Position numbers and translations under genes: made by a program. From positions 17,128,994 to 17,192,993 of the forward strand of contig CM046869.1 in the NCBI GenBank assembly GCA_025617745.1: a stretch of DNA of 64,000 nucleotides, in the 5' to 3' direction. A model generated the notes under the pieces. It had not been told where the DNA came from. It saw nothing but the letters and a program-made list of their open reading frames with translations, and did no database searches. The stretch comes from Heliocidaris erythrogramma. Taxonomy: Eukaryota > Echinodermata > Echinoidea > Camarodonta > Echinometridae. Shown in pieces: positions 38,513-50,842 of the stretch (the stretch's first letter is position 1; each line of letters starts with the position of its first letter).

Positions 38513-38668
38513 GTGAGTTGTAAGAATAAACTTTTGTAAAGCACATACATAAAAAAGTATATCATGAGATTACTCTGTCATTTTCTTTGCGCTTCCAAAG
38601 GAGTTGGATATTATTACCCTCGTTTTAGCTCCGGCAGCCATTAGCGCAAATTGCATTACAAGGATTAA

Positions 38669-39019
38669 AGGGATACTCAACCGCAGATTGTGGATGTTTT
38701 TATTCCGCGAGAGGGCACGTTGATCTTTACCTGATCAGAGCCATCCATACCTGATCATGCCGTTGCCCCGCGGGGCTCTATCTAAATCCGGACCATACAG
38801 TTACATACATGCGTATGTAACTCTATGCTCAGGACATGCAGATTGGTCGCCGCGCAACATGCACGCTCCGCCTGAGCTCGAGGTCTCGTGCGAGAATCGT
38901 GCAGTCCGAAATATAATCCCAACAGTCCGACGGACACGTTTGACGCACAAACTTTGTGTACTTGTGAATGGGGCTTACGCATTCCTGACTTTCCCCACGG
39001 CCGCCTGGTGGCGTATCCC
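38669..39019. mobile_element. TTAA MITE family, copy 1 (351 bp)
   Basis: The ends are TTAA|AGGGATACTCAACC and GGTGGCGTATCCCT|TTAA-type, with TTAA at 38665-38668 and 39020-39023. The interior contains GCGAGAGGGCAC, CCTGATCATGCCGTTGCCCC and GTGCAGTCCGAAAT, all shared with the copy at 47075. Confidence 0.8.
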
Positions 39020-39069
39020 TTAAATCCTATGTAACACCAGGGTGGAAAGAGATGACTGTAGATAAGAAC

Positions 39070-39150
39070 TTACATGCACCTGGCAGAGATTTGAACCCTC
39101 AACCTTCAATTGAGAGTCAAGTGAATTAATCTCTATATGACCGTGCTGTT
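39070..39150 (-). repeat. Degenerate tRNA-derived fragment
   Basis: On the minus strand TTGAGGGTTCAAATCTCTGCC matches a Pol III B box, and a weak cloverleaf-like order precedes it. Stems do not pair cleanly and no full SINE body is clear. Confidence 0.4.
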
Positions 39151-39631
39151 CAAAATTTGTTGCTGTCCAAAATAATCAGGAATCAGTAATATCTTCTGGA
39201 TGTCCCCATGAGGCTGATAACGTACATTTAGGCTACATGTAATGTGCAGTCAAGAAGGAAAAAAAGAAATGTGGAGAAAAGCATTTTATCAATGTTATGG
39301 TACAATATATTTGAAAGATCAGAATCATTATTAAAATGACTTTCAGGAATGTACAGTTATTAGGGAAAATACCTGCCAGTATGTTTACCAAATCCAAAAA
39401 CAAGCAGCCAGTGAAGACAGAAATGTAGTGGAACTAGCGCTTGCTGAACTACTTTTGCAATGCAAGAGAGTAAAAGTTTAAAGGCACTATTTTTACATGG
39501 TTATTAAAGGGGTTGAATTTTAAAAATTAATTTTACTTCAAATGTAAGAATACAGAAAAATGAAAGAGGTTTTTAAGAAGAATCATCAGTTTTTATATAT
39601 CATAAAGAAAGTAAATGTGAGAAAATTACAA

Positions 39632-39703
39632 TGCCCCGACCGGGATTCGAACCCGGGACCCTGGATTACATGACCAGTGCTCTACCAACTGAGCTATCCG
39701 GGC
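39632..39703 (-). pseudogene. tRNA-Thr(TGT)-like pseudogene
   Basis: The 72-nt minus-strand segment folds as a cloverleaf with good D (GCTC/GAGC) and T (CCGGG TTCGAAT CCCGG) arms. The anticodon loop is CATGTAA, anticodon TGT. It differs from tRNA-Thr by A instead of the invariant U at position 33, a T-T mismatch closing the anticodon stem, and a G-G mismatch in the acceptor stem (GCCCGGA / TCGGGGC). A TTTT terminator follows within about 12 nt. These defects suggest a pseudogene or a SINE head rather than a working tRNA. Confidence 0.7.
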
Positions 39704-40267
39704 TCCCATCGAAGCAAAGTAACAATCTCACATATAGCCCCTCTCTTTCCATCGAGCGTAGGGGGTACATCCATACCAATTCCATGCGTACACTATATAA
39801 TGGCCTACCAATGAGTCGGGTCTTCCCTCTAAAGTCGGGCAAATCCATGCCAACAAATTTCTATACATGTAGAGGACAATTTGAATTAATAATATGAATA
39901 ACCCTTTAAATAAATACCAAGATATCATCAAAACTAGAAGAGCCATTTCAAAGCAATGTCATATCCTTGTCTCTGCGAATATACTCTCCCCTTCCACCAC
40001 ATTTTCGATTGATTTTTCAACATATATTTATTAAAGTTTTACTGTATCTTTAAAGACTTGGCAATGACATTGTTTACAACTGACTGACCCCCATGCCTCC
40101 ACAGTGTCTGCTTGGGTCCCCCTCAGTTTGACCATTTGACCTCATAGTTGACCTCTCCATTCCTGAGGCATTTATGCCATGTTCTTCTTTTGATCATGTG
40201 TCATCATACCAACAGTATGATACTCGAAAATGGCATTGTACAGAGCAAGATTGTTCATTTTAATAGG

Positions 40268-40345
40268 CAGTACATTTTTACATGTACAGTGTACATTTTT
40301 ACATGTACAGTGTACATTTTTACATGTACAGTGTACATACTATGT
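40268..40345. repeat. 21-bp minisatellite, about three copies
   Basis: TACATTTTTACATGTACAGTG is repeated in tandem. It incorporates the TACATGTA palindrome found throughout the window. Confidence 0.85.
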
Positions 40346-41248
40346 GTTTTCTGTTAATCTGTCTTATGATTTCAGTTTATTTATGGGATAGATTTGACAT
40401 GAAAGATATGACTTTCAGACTCTTTTATAAGTGGTAGGCTCTAGTGCCAAAACATCTGGTTAGTGGTGAGTTCTGCTGCCTACCAACGCCCAGTGTAGCT
40501 GCAACTCCGATGTACATGTAATCCATGTACATGTAGTTTACGACATATCATGTAGGGCCTACAGTCAGTGTACATGTACATATATCCATGTACATCTACA
40601 TGTAGTTTATGACTAGTTTACAAATTCTATTTACATTGCAAACACGTTGGCAAATTGTGTTCAAAAGTCACTCTATTTCCATCTTTTGTTTGTGTGGAGT
40701 TGACACTACATTTAGTTGATTGCAAACACAGAAAATGATGATTTAGTTCCTCTTGTACTATTTTACCATGCAGGCAGTCATCAACATTCCAGATTTAGTT
40801 GACAAATGATCTGTGAATATCTATTCAGATGGAGCCTCCTTTGTTAGCATAATTCTGTAAATGTGAAAGAATAGTTGTGAAGTACTGTCCATACACCATT
40901 GGGGTATTTTAAAGGTGGGAAATGGTTTGATGACGTCACAAATTGGCATCATAGGCAAGCTAATTTCTGTGATGCATTGGTGGCCTAGATTCATATAATT
41001 AACATCATTGTATACTTTTTAAGGTTGAGTGAAAAGGACAGAACCCTGTAAATTTCAATGGAAATTGATGAACTCATATTTAGATTTAGGTTAGCAGGCA
41101 CTGCAGCACACCGCACATGCAGTGAGGTGAAGGAAATTCAATTTGCATGAACAATTACACACATTTGGTGTATTTATTTATTTACAAAGTAAAATTTCAC
41201 ATTATTTTCCTTATTGCTCATGAATGTATTACCCATAGACCTAGAATA

Positions 41249-41335
41249 GATAATAATAATAATAATAATAGCTGTTTTTTTTATATATAGCACCTTACCA
41301 GTTTAACCAACCAAAGCGCTTACAGCATCAGATCA
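41249..41335 (-). repeat. LINE/SINE 3' tail with (ATT)n
   Basis: The minus strand reads CTGTAAGCGCTTTGGTTGG, AGGTGCTATATATAA and then an ATT repeat. This is another 3' terminus of the GCGCTTT...GCGCTATA type. Confidence 0.5.
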
Positions 41336-42151
41336 GTACAATAGTTGGTACAAGTGAAGAATAAACCTACTTTTGTATGATCTTTTGTGGGAGGGTTCAG
41401 CAAGTGACGTAGTTTAAATCAGATAATTTTTCCCCCTCAATTTCCTGACAGATCCCCTGATGTTTTTTTTCCAGAACATTATTTTTCCCCAAAAAATATG
41501 ATTAAAGTCCTACCAGACCATTGGGGATAATAAGGAATTGTTTTCTTCCTTGGTGAAATTGTTTTCTTCCTTAGTGATTATTTTTTTCTTCTTCGTGGGG
41601 TTAGGGTACATTTGGCCCTCTTCTCATTCTCAAATGCATGGATAATGTAGCCTGTTTTCAGAGCTCTGCATTATAAATGTAGGCCACCTGTAATAGCTTC
41701 ATATGAAAATGAAATATAAATTTAATTAGTTTGAACTTGGACATAATTGTCATTATTACATGTATGTCCCACTTCTACATACCATCTGCTGGTGGAACAG
41801 TCACCTCACTTTATTGCATGTGAATTAAAAGGCTGTTGACAGAAAGTTACAAATGCATTAAATACGATACATTTGTAAGAAGGCAAATATCTACCTGTAT
41901 GCATGAACTGCATTTTATACTTAAGTAGGCTAAGACTATACACCTATCGTAGCAGTACAAGGTCAGACATAATTTACATGTACATGTATGTAGTTGTAAC
42001 ATTATTTAAGTATGATATTTTAATTTATGGCATCTTGTTTCCAAGGTGTGCAAACTGCCGCAAAGTGCTGTCTGTGCTGAAACCTGTCTATTGCCAAATA
42101 GCAGGTAGCCAACTTAATAGTGTTGACTTTTCCTTCACACGAGGTGTAGAG

Positions 42152-42447
42152 GTATTGAGGTGTTGTGGTCTAATGGATAAGTCACCGGACTGCAGATCAC
42201 AAGATACAGGGTTCGAATCCCACCATGGCACTAACACCCTTTGGCAAAACATTAATCTACATTTGCCACACTCGATCCAGGTGTAGTAAGTGGGTACCTG
42301 GTAGGATTTATTCCTTGAATGCACTGAGCGCTACGGTTGCCATGCTAAAGCTTGGGTAATAATATGCAGGGCCTTTAGGGAGAACAGCATTTAGTACTGA
42401 TGAGGCTTCCCTGGGTAAACAAGACATATTATTATTATTATTATTAT
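42152..42447 (+). mobile_element. tRNA-derived SINE, full length, (ATT)n tail
   Basis: The head GTTGTGGTCTAATGGATAAG and the B box GGGTTCGAATCCCACC derive from a tRNA-Arg-like ancestor. A body with CTTTGGCAAAACATTAATCT and AGTGGGTACCTGGTAGG follows, and the element ends in (ATT)n at about 42427-42447. Parts of the body match the truncated copy at 57891-58107. Confidence 0.8.
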
Positions 42448-43845
42448 CTCAACAAAGGTTATGATGAACACAGGCCAGGCTGGGATTTGAAGTATTAACA
42501 TTTTCTTAGTGGCCCAGGCTAATGAACAAGAAATTTTAGGCTTGACCAAACATTATTTGTTGATCTACAATTTCATTAAAATGTCTTCTTCTAAATGCTA
42601 CTACTGTATGTCTTAAAAAAGAAATTAAGAATAACTAAAATAAGGCTTGAAGCCAAACTAGAAAGCTACATGTACATGTATGTCTGTTGGATTTGTTTTG
42701 ATGGGGAATATGTGAATTTTGACCTCATACAGGGTCAAGCAATCACTCAGTCTGAATGAATAGTCTTTACCTATTACCCAACTTTGACAAAAAATTGATT
42801 TACCTTTGACTGGACCAAAGAAAACAAAGTTTATACCTGTGTGACAGTATACAATACAAAGTACACTCTTCAAGATTACTAAAATTAAACACAATCATAT
42901 TAAGAGACATGAAGTTCATACTGCTGGCAAAGTCCATAGAGTTTCAAACAGACACACTGTTGATCAAAGCAAGATCAAAGTGTTGTTTTCACAATACAGT
43001 ATTAAGTCAGTAGGCAGTAATCCAAAGTTCACAAACGGTACTATGGTGTACTTGTTTACTCATCTGTAATACATCTGTCTTATCAATGTCCCTTTAGTGC
43101 CATGCTTTTACTATTAATCATATTCGCTGTCTTTGTATATCTCACAAGCCCAGCATGATAAAGTGTAGATTTCAATTTCAAAGGAATTTGGCAGTTCTGC
43201 TGAGGAGACTAAGTGTCTGGGTCATTTTGCATATGAGTCCAATTTCAGATATCAAATAAAGGCATTCTTTGTTGATTGGCATTTCGGACCTTACTCCCTC
43301 CAAGCAAATCATATTTCTAATTTTGTTTTTCAGTGTGCAGACCACATTCTGGCCTGTTATTGACTTTCGGTTTTCAGCAGCAAAGCTCACACTAACATGT
43401 AGCTAAAGCTTTAGGAGAAGGAATGGAGTGTTAGGACCACATGTTTGCCCATGTAATGTGTGCTAGTTACAGTTGGAGAACAATGTTGCTTTCTGTATGT
43501 TGGAGTACTGGTGGTTTGAGTTGCTCTGACAACTGGTGATATGTAGCTGAGCAATGTGAAGCTGGGAAGATCAGGGTTTTAGCCACATGAAGATCTCCTT
43601 GTACAAATTTCTTGGAAAGGAGATTCACTTCTTGAGCAGTTGTGGTTGATTCAAGGGATTCTAAGAGTTTGTGGTTATTTACAACCCCTTTATATTTGCA
43701 AGGAAGCTGTGTTTAATGGTGGAAGATGACTTTATCTCTTGATATTACTCTACATTCATGACATTCTTCATGTTGAAAAGATTTGGTTATTAATTTTACC
43801 TAACTGCTATTAAAAAAAAGCATTTAGATGCTCCAGGGGACCAAC

Positions 43846-43977
43846 GGTTTTAAGTCCTTTCTGAGGGACTTGGTAGTGAGGATTAATGCCTTACCAAAAG
43901 GGCACCAGTGTGTTTTGAAACTGGGTCCTCCCAGTCATGAGACCTCTGCTCTACCACTGAGCCATCACGTCTCCACT
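43846..43977 (-). repeat. Degenerate tRNA-like repeat fragment
   Basis: The minus strand begins GACGTGATGGCTCAGTGGTA, an A-box-like tRNA head, with CCCAGTTTCAAAAC as a decayed B box. The following sequence is unassigned. Likely an old SINE piece. Confidence 0.4.
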
Positions 43978-46183
43978 GTGCAATATACATGTAGCAGCCT
44001 CTATCATTCAACTGCATGTCTTCCAATCATGCCACAAGCTAGAAAATGGTTAATACATAAAATTGGGGGCTAAGTACAGTGAAACTTTTTAGAAAGAAAA
44101 CTTTTGATCTAGGTGAATATCTGATGTTCTAGCTTGCCTGCTGGTCTTAGTATGATTTTTCTACAAATTTATTTTGTAGAAAAATGACAATGTCCTTCAT
44201 AAAGTACTAGATCTCTAAATAAGAAGAATGAATGTTGCACCTTCCCTCAGCATTTTGAAAGTGATCTTCAGCCCTAAACTGTTTTTTTTTCATGGATGCA
44301 CCCTACAGGGCAATGATTATTGTTTTGCTGAAGACAAGTCTCTCATTGTTTTCCTTGGAAGCTTCATGTACATGTATATAACCTATGGGCCTGCATGTTT
44401 GTTTCAAAACATCATTACCTTCTGGAGGCCAAGAGTTTATCAACCTCTCTATAAAACAAAGAGCAGCAATTCCTAGTTTATGTCAGCCATCTGCAAGCCT
44501 GAACTCTGTTGACATTAGCAACCACAACCCCTGATAAAAGACATGTGTGCTTCACCCTCCCATTACTGTACATGACCATCAGGATTCCCATACCAAAGCA
44601 AACTCCAGTGCAGTGCTTGGAACAGCTACCATTCAGTATTCCAAGCAATGGTGATTCATCCTGCATCATCTGTTCCACACCATCACTGGTAGCCAATTCT
44701 ACAGGGACTCCCTTTTATTATTACAAGGTGCGAGACAAAGGCGGGTTCTCATAACGCCCTTGCATACATGTGTCACTGGATATATCTCATTCTGATTGTC
44801 AATATACATGAATGGATATTAGAAATTCTGCAGTATTGAAGTTTTGGCAGTCTTCATTTCTCTGCGATCCTTCAGTTTTTGCACCAGATCATCCAGTCAA
44901 TCCTTTGACAGTAGTTTCTAATTAATGCTGTTGAGTTCCTGTGCCAAAGCTGTTTCAGTCAGTTTATCATCTGTACTTGCCTGTAAGACTGTTGCCTGTA
45001 GTGTTTCACCTACTGACCTAGAGGTTGTCCCTGGTGCTGTGCAAGCAGCCTTTCAAGATGTATATCTGTGTAGTTGGTAAGTAAAGAACAAACTTACAAC
45101 TGTGTTGTCTAATTTTGATGTCTATGGATTCAGAAATTAAAACTTTCTGTTTCAAATTATGTGAATGAATCAATGAATAATCAGTTCTCATTAAAAACAA
45201 AACAAAACATGAGAAGTATTTATGAGGTATATAAAAAATTATGTGTTAAGTAATGGAAGACCTTCTCCTTGAACTTTGTGATAAAATCATGAACCAACAA
45301 CAGATCTATATGTAGGCCTATGTAAAGATGTTTTTGAACTTTACAAAGGACTTGCCATCTGCTTAAAAGATGGACCCAGCCATGTTAGGTTAAGAGCAAT
45401 TTTCCTTCATTTGTACGTCCATTCATGGCAATTAAAGCTAAATAAAGACGTCCCTTGCCCTACGTGTTATCACAAATTAAGGAGCTCGAGATTGATTCCG
45501 CAGTGGCGGCTGGAGAATGAATTTAAGACCCTGCTGCAATAACTGGTGGATCATGGATAGGTAATCACGGAAATTGGAGAAGAGTGGTTGAAGAATTAAG
45601 CAAAGAAATACAGGAAAGATGGTGTGAATTACATGGCCCCTTTTGGCTCTTGGTTGCCCTTGATGTAGGCTACTGTACATGTATGTGGGCAAAATGATGC
45701 ATCTACATATGTACAGTACATGTGGGCCTGCATGTTAGTTTGAATATGGTACTGAGAAATGCACATTGTCCCAATTAAAGAGTGATTAAAATGAAGATAC
45801 ATGTAGATTAATTTTATTAGTAAGCATGATATACCAGTGATGATCTTCTTCTGTGGCATATCTTCGAGATATTGACATGGGGGTTAATAAAAGAAAAAAA
45901 AAAAGCAGTACTGTATAGTACAGATACAATACTTCGGTAAAGATGAGGCTTCAATCTCCATTGCTTCAGATTATTTATATTGAACCTGACCATCCTGATA
46001 GTGGATGGATATGGTATATATCACAATATTGTGTTAACCTTGTACAGCTAAATTCAGCCCTTCCCCTAGGCTATCATTATGCATTCAAGCATACATTACC
46101 TAGTCTATAGATGCTGCATGCAGGCTCAGTTGATCAAATTGTGTGATTTGAATGAGGCTAGAGCTGAGCCTACATGTACATCT

Positions 46184-46320
46184 GGGGAGCGTTTCATCAA
46201 GCGTTTTATCAGTAATTTTTACCGACACCTGTTATAAGCTACTGAAATCCTTGCATCTGATTGGCAGAGAGAAAATTTGTCAGTAAAAATCACTGACAAA
46301 ACGCTTGATGAAATGCTGCC
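46184..46320. mobile_element. GGGGAGCGTTTC MITE, copy 3
   Basis: Same family as the elements at 29963 and 32770. The left end is GGGGAGCGTTTCATCAAGCG; the right end is slightly decayed (CTTGATGAAATGCTGCC). Confidence 0.85.
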
Positions 46321-47074
46321 CTGGGCTCCCCACTTTTTTTTTCTCAGGAGGTTTGGATTGCATTTTAGGGTCTGTGTGCATGGGGCCCCTGTAGATTTAA
46401 TTATCATTATATTTTTTTATTGAGTTAATATTTTTTGGGCCCTGTGCACTTGGTCATGTTCGTGTCATCAACCTTGCCAGGCTTGCCTACATACATGTAC
46501 ATGTACATTGTAGTCATCCTTTTCAATGCTTGACCAGTCACTTTAACTTCAATTTCTGTAGATCAAACTAGATCAAGGAGTGATCACGGTCAAATTATCT
46601 GAGTTTAGGCCTAGCTGTCTATTATTGACAGGACCATGTCACCTGTAATATGACCTGGGACAGAAAATACAAAAATGGTGTGATGGTGATTCAAACATTG
46701 GAAATTATTCAAGAGATTAAGGGATGAACTTCCCTGGTATATTCCCAGTAATAGATTTTAAAGTGGTTAAGCTCAAGGTTTATGAGGATTTGGCTTTTAT
46801 TTGTTGCGTTGATGGAGCAGCATACGAAGCACAACCTCCCTTTTGTAAAAAAATTAAAGAGAAGGTTGATTTCTTGTCATTTCTTTTTTTTTCGGATGTG
46901 GAAGAATATCACAATACATGTAACAATGCATGTTGCAAATATGACTACAAATACCATAAAATCTTTGGACCAAATTTTGATGCCATAAGAATATGTGTGC
47001 TAGGCCTGATGTGTGCAGTGCTTTCCACAGTTTGTAATTTTCATTGGGATTGAATTAATTTGTTATCATTTTAA

Positions 47075-47354
47075 AGTGTTACTCAACTGCAGATTATGGA
47101 CATATTTTGCCACGAGAGGGCACCGTGATTGTTAACCTGATCATGCCGTTGCCCCGTGGGGCGCAAACATCGGACAGACTGCTCGCCACGCATTATTCAC
47201 GCGATCGGCCGAGCTCGAGCTCTCGTGCGAGATTCGGTCGGCATCGTGCAGTCCGAAATGTAATTGCAATAGTTTGACGCACCAACTTTGTGGACGAGTG
47301 AATGGGGCTTACACAACCCTGACATTCCCCATGGCCGCCTGGTGGCGTATTCCT
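47075..47354. mobile_element. TTAA MITE family, copy 2 (280 bp)
   Basis: TTAA flanks lie at 47071-47074 and 47355-47358. The interior shares GAGAGGGCACCGTGATTG, CCTGATCATGCCGTTGCCCC and GGCCGCCTGGTGGCGTATTC with the copy at 38669, but it is 71 bp shorter. Confidence 0.8.
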
Positions 47355-48827
47355 TTAAAGATTCAAAAACTTCTCCACGAACCGTTCCCGATGACTTCTA
47401 CACCTTCTTTCACAATGCAATAGCATGACCAGTACACAGCTTTGTTCTTAATTTTAGAATTGTACTATTAAGTGCATGTACATGTAGACATAAATTGATT
47501 AAATTTTTTATATTTTTGTAGAGTTCACTTTCAATCTTTATTACAATGTATACCGGTACTTTCTTTCTCTCGTGACAATGACATTGCTTAGTTTCATATC
47601 GGAAAGTGAATGTCAAATATGCCCTATTATTTATTTGCTGGATCATTGAGCTTTTTATATGGTTTCAAGTTTCGTGCAGTCTGTGAATTTTATACTTTGT
47701 AGTTTTATTTAATAGAGTAAAACCCTTTCTATTGTCAGTGCTACTGAAACAGAAACAGAAGGTATATATTAAAATTTTTTTTTGTCTCTGTGATATAACT
47801 TGTACAGGCTATCTTGATATGAGAGAGTATTAATATGTTTGTAACTGATATAATTAACTTCTTCAAATATTACGCCTTGATTGTTTGAGAGGATAGATTG
47901 TTGATTTGATGCGTCTGTGATGTAACTCCTTGGTTCATTCAGCAATATTCTTTTGGATTAAAAAACTTACATGTATACCGGTGTTCACTTCATTGAAGAT
48001 CTAAAAATATTGCTGGGGGACTGAGGAAAATTATTCTTTATAATCAAGTACCGATTCTATTATTAGATGAAATATGATATCAAAGCAATTTGAGTACCTG
48101 TGCTGCACACCAGCACCACAGCCTTTAAATACTTTGACATTTCTTGCATCTGCCTTTCGCCAGACTTCAACTGTGAGACTATAGTTCCTGTGTTATTTTT
48201 TAAGATGAGGATGGGGTGTTATATTATAATCCTTGCTGAGTGAACCAGCTGGTAATCGGTGATATGAATATGAGTGAGTGGTATTAATATGAAGAAGCAC
48301 TGTGTACACTGTGAGTGTGTACATATGGAATTCATACCTCAGAAAGGATATCTGGGTTGATTTTGCTTCTGTTTAGGAGAAGATTCATCATTTAGAAATC
48401 ATTTTGAAAGATAATATTAACATTTATTTCACTTAGGTTTATGTATGTAGGTCTTAATCAGTATTTTAAAAATCACATTCACAGCCAGTATATTATTTGA
48501 TTATTTTTCCAGTATGCATCATGGCATCTCTAGGTTAGAAATCGGTGCAGTTAGTGCTAGCAAATGGCAATGCAACTAGTGCACTTTCAAATGATTAAGT
48601 TAATGACATAGGATTTTGTAGTTGAATTAAAAATATAAGACTATTGGGTTACAGGCATAACATTTGTTTAATTCCAAGTCATCCCCTTTCTCTAAAAGGA
48701 AATAATTCATTTAATGAATGCCAAAATCACTTTGTTTTGGGAAATCAAAGACAAAATAGAGAGAGTCAAAGTTCTGTTTTGTTATACAGTTTTTAACAAG
48801 CAAGATCATTTTCTTGTTTCATGATAG

Positions 48828-48994
48828 GTTTCCGGCGGACGTCAGCAGTGGAACTCCAGCTGACTCCCATTGAGTTCCGTGTGGAGGAGGTGAGGCATCA
48901 TTATAAGGTGGAGCTGGCCCTAGTAGAAGGCTTCAAGAATGTCATCAAGATGTACAGCAATGCTAAGACTTCAGATAAAAAAGGATTAGCAGAG
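48828..48994 (+). CDS. PKN: PKN exon 4 (first part of HR1c)
   Basis: The acceptor TTTCATGATAG ends at 48827 and the donor GTAAGT starts at 48995. The exon completes the split codon from exon 3 and ends in phase 0. It encodes LQLTPIEFRVEEVRHHYKVE and LALVEGFKNVIKMYSNAKTS followed by DKKGLAE, matching the N-terminal helix of the third HR1 repeat in PKNs (vertebrate blocks of the type SPLELRMEELRHHF). The second HR1c helix should follow at once in the next exon, but none is found downstream before the assembly gap. Confidence 0.93.
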
Positions 48995-49024
48995 GTAAGT
49001 TAACATAGCCTGACTAGCCGTATC

Positions 49025-49325
49025 TTTTTTCTTTTATTCCTCTCTCCACCCCCTTTTCCTCCTCCCTCCCCTCCCTCTCTTTCCCTCCCCTCTCTTTCCC
49101 TCCCCTCTCTTTCCCTCCCCTTCCCTCCCCCTCCCTCTCCTTCCTCTCCTTCCCTCCCCTCCCTCTCTTTCCCATCCCCCTCCTCCTCTTTCCCATCCCC
49201 CTCCTCCTCCCCTCCCTCCCTCCCTCCTCCCTCCTCCCTCCTCCCTCTTCCCTCCTCCCCCTCCCTCCTCCCTCCTCCCTCCTCCCTCCTCCCTCCTCCC
49301 TCCTCCCTTCCCCTCCCCTTCCCTA
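49025..49325. repeat. Pyrimidine (CCT/CCCTCC) tract, 300 bp
   Basis: Nearly pure C/T on the + strand with CTCCCTC and CCTCCT units, starting 30 bp after the exon 4 donor. The Gly/Glu/Arg-rich minus-strand frames are composition artefacts. Confidence 0.9.
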
Positions 49326-50842
49326 ACTGTGCAAATAACATTGTGATATTATTAAATGATAGTAATGTTTGGGCCATACAGTAAATAAGACTATATAAAG
49401 GAAAGTATTTTGCGAAATTGGAATCCTTTTTTAATCAGGATACAGGTATATCCGTGATTAGTGTTCTGATCATGAGGAATGATTATTTGGGTTGTACTCA
49501 TTCCAAACATCCGTCTTAATCTTTCTTGATTTTTTATTTTCATCATCTGGCTTGTAGCCCTTTTTCCCTTTGTGTTTTACTTTCCTGTAATGATCACCCT
49601 TCTCTCATTACATACTTGTAGGCCTCAGCAATCTTATAGCCTGTTCAGGCTAGGGAAAGTTATACGAGATTGGTATAAAGAAACGTATAAAGAAACGTAT
49701 AAAAAAAATCATTGTATATCGAAAGGAACGTACAGACTGTACTACAACATCATGTAAAGGAATGTTTTATTAAGAAACTGGTTTGGGGGAAGTCAGCTGA
49801 CACCATTTGGTTTGTATCAGGTTAGGTCATACAGAATTACAGCTGATTGGCCACATCAGCGTGCCCATACGAAAAGCCCTGCCCCGGTTATACGATTCTC
49901 GTATGATACAATGTTCAAACTACTAGGGGATGGTGATTCTTTGAGTTTTCGTTTGAAACGATGCTCGAACATGCGTTTTGCTATACGACGTTCAATTGTA
50001 TGAAGTTCAGACTAAAGAAAAGTAATTTCTTATTAGCTACCGGTATATGATGATCTTATACGTGTGGGTTGTCTGTATGGGGGTCATTGTTATCGACCCA
50101 AGCTCATGTTTGTCTCTCTTATCTAGCATTTTGTTCCTCACGGCTAAATCTGTATACAGACACTAGTTATGTTCACACAACAGTCCCTGTGTTTGTAATT
50201 TTAGCTCATGATTTTAGAACTTCAAGTTATCTTGAGGTTACCTACAATGCATCATGAACACAAAAACAACAAGCAGCTGAGGGTCCTCACTCAAAGTTAC
50301 GGACACAATTAACTTCAAAATTTCGCCTACTCGTACTTGTTTTTAAAATCGACCTTGCTGACCATGTTTTGAGTTCTCTCAAGTATCTGGTATTAACGAC
50401 GACTGCTCACATTACTTTGAGCACTCGTTGTTTCGATCCTGTGTGAACCCTTGTCATTCTTAGTGTGTCGTTGTTTCAAAACTTTGAGGTTCCAAAACTC
50501 GAAACTCTTTTTAAAACTACAATGATCTGTGAGAACTTAACTACATCATGTTGTTGCCAAACATGTTCCTTTAAAGGTACTCCTTTCACATTATTTGAAT
50601 CTATTTCCTGATACTGTATTGTGCAGAAATTAATTGAAAAATGGTTAGAAATTTGTTGGAAAATTCTCAAAACCAATGCTAATAAATTAGTGTACCAAAA
50701 GATGAGTTTTCCCTTGTTGTAATTTGCCCACCCCGTAAACACATACCAGTTGTACGACATATGCTCCAGAAAGTTGGCGACAATTGCTCGGCACCAACAC
50801 TAACCTAATTCCGAACTTCAACCCTGGACCAAACATTATACC

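Larger units (their letters stand above)
38513..48827 (+). other. PKN intron 3 (10.3 kb)
   Basis: No exon was recognised. It holds two copies of a TTAA MITE, a tRNA-Thr-like pseudogene, a 21-bp minisatellite, a LINE/SINE tail, a tRNA-derived SINE, two degenerate tRNA-like fragments and one GGGGAGCG MITE. A perfect small hairpin (ATTTTTCTACAAA / TTTGTAGAAAAAT) lies at about 44155-44185. Stretches 42450-43840, 44190-46180 and 47355-48827 are AT-rich with nothing I can identify; the 109-residue frame at 46724-47053 resembles no family known to me. Confidence 0.65.

Noticed and set aside
42385..42420. CTGATGAGGCTTCCC in the SINE considered as a second hammerhead
   Set aside because: No stem II partner or GAAA core follows at the right place.
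46724..47053. 109-residue + strand frame in PKN intron 3
   Set aside because: No recognised motif, AT-rich codons, no splice or promoter context; it is also bounded by repeats.
49000..49377. Gly/Glu/Arg-rich minus-strand frame of 125 residues
   Set aside because: It lies antisense to the intronic CCT tract and has no protein features.
49634..50012. Possible MITE with TAGCCTGTTCAGGCTA / TAGTCTGAAC-like ends
   Set aside because: The two ends do not match well enough to define an inverted repeat.
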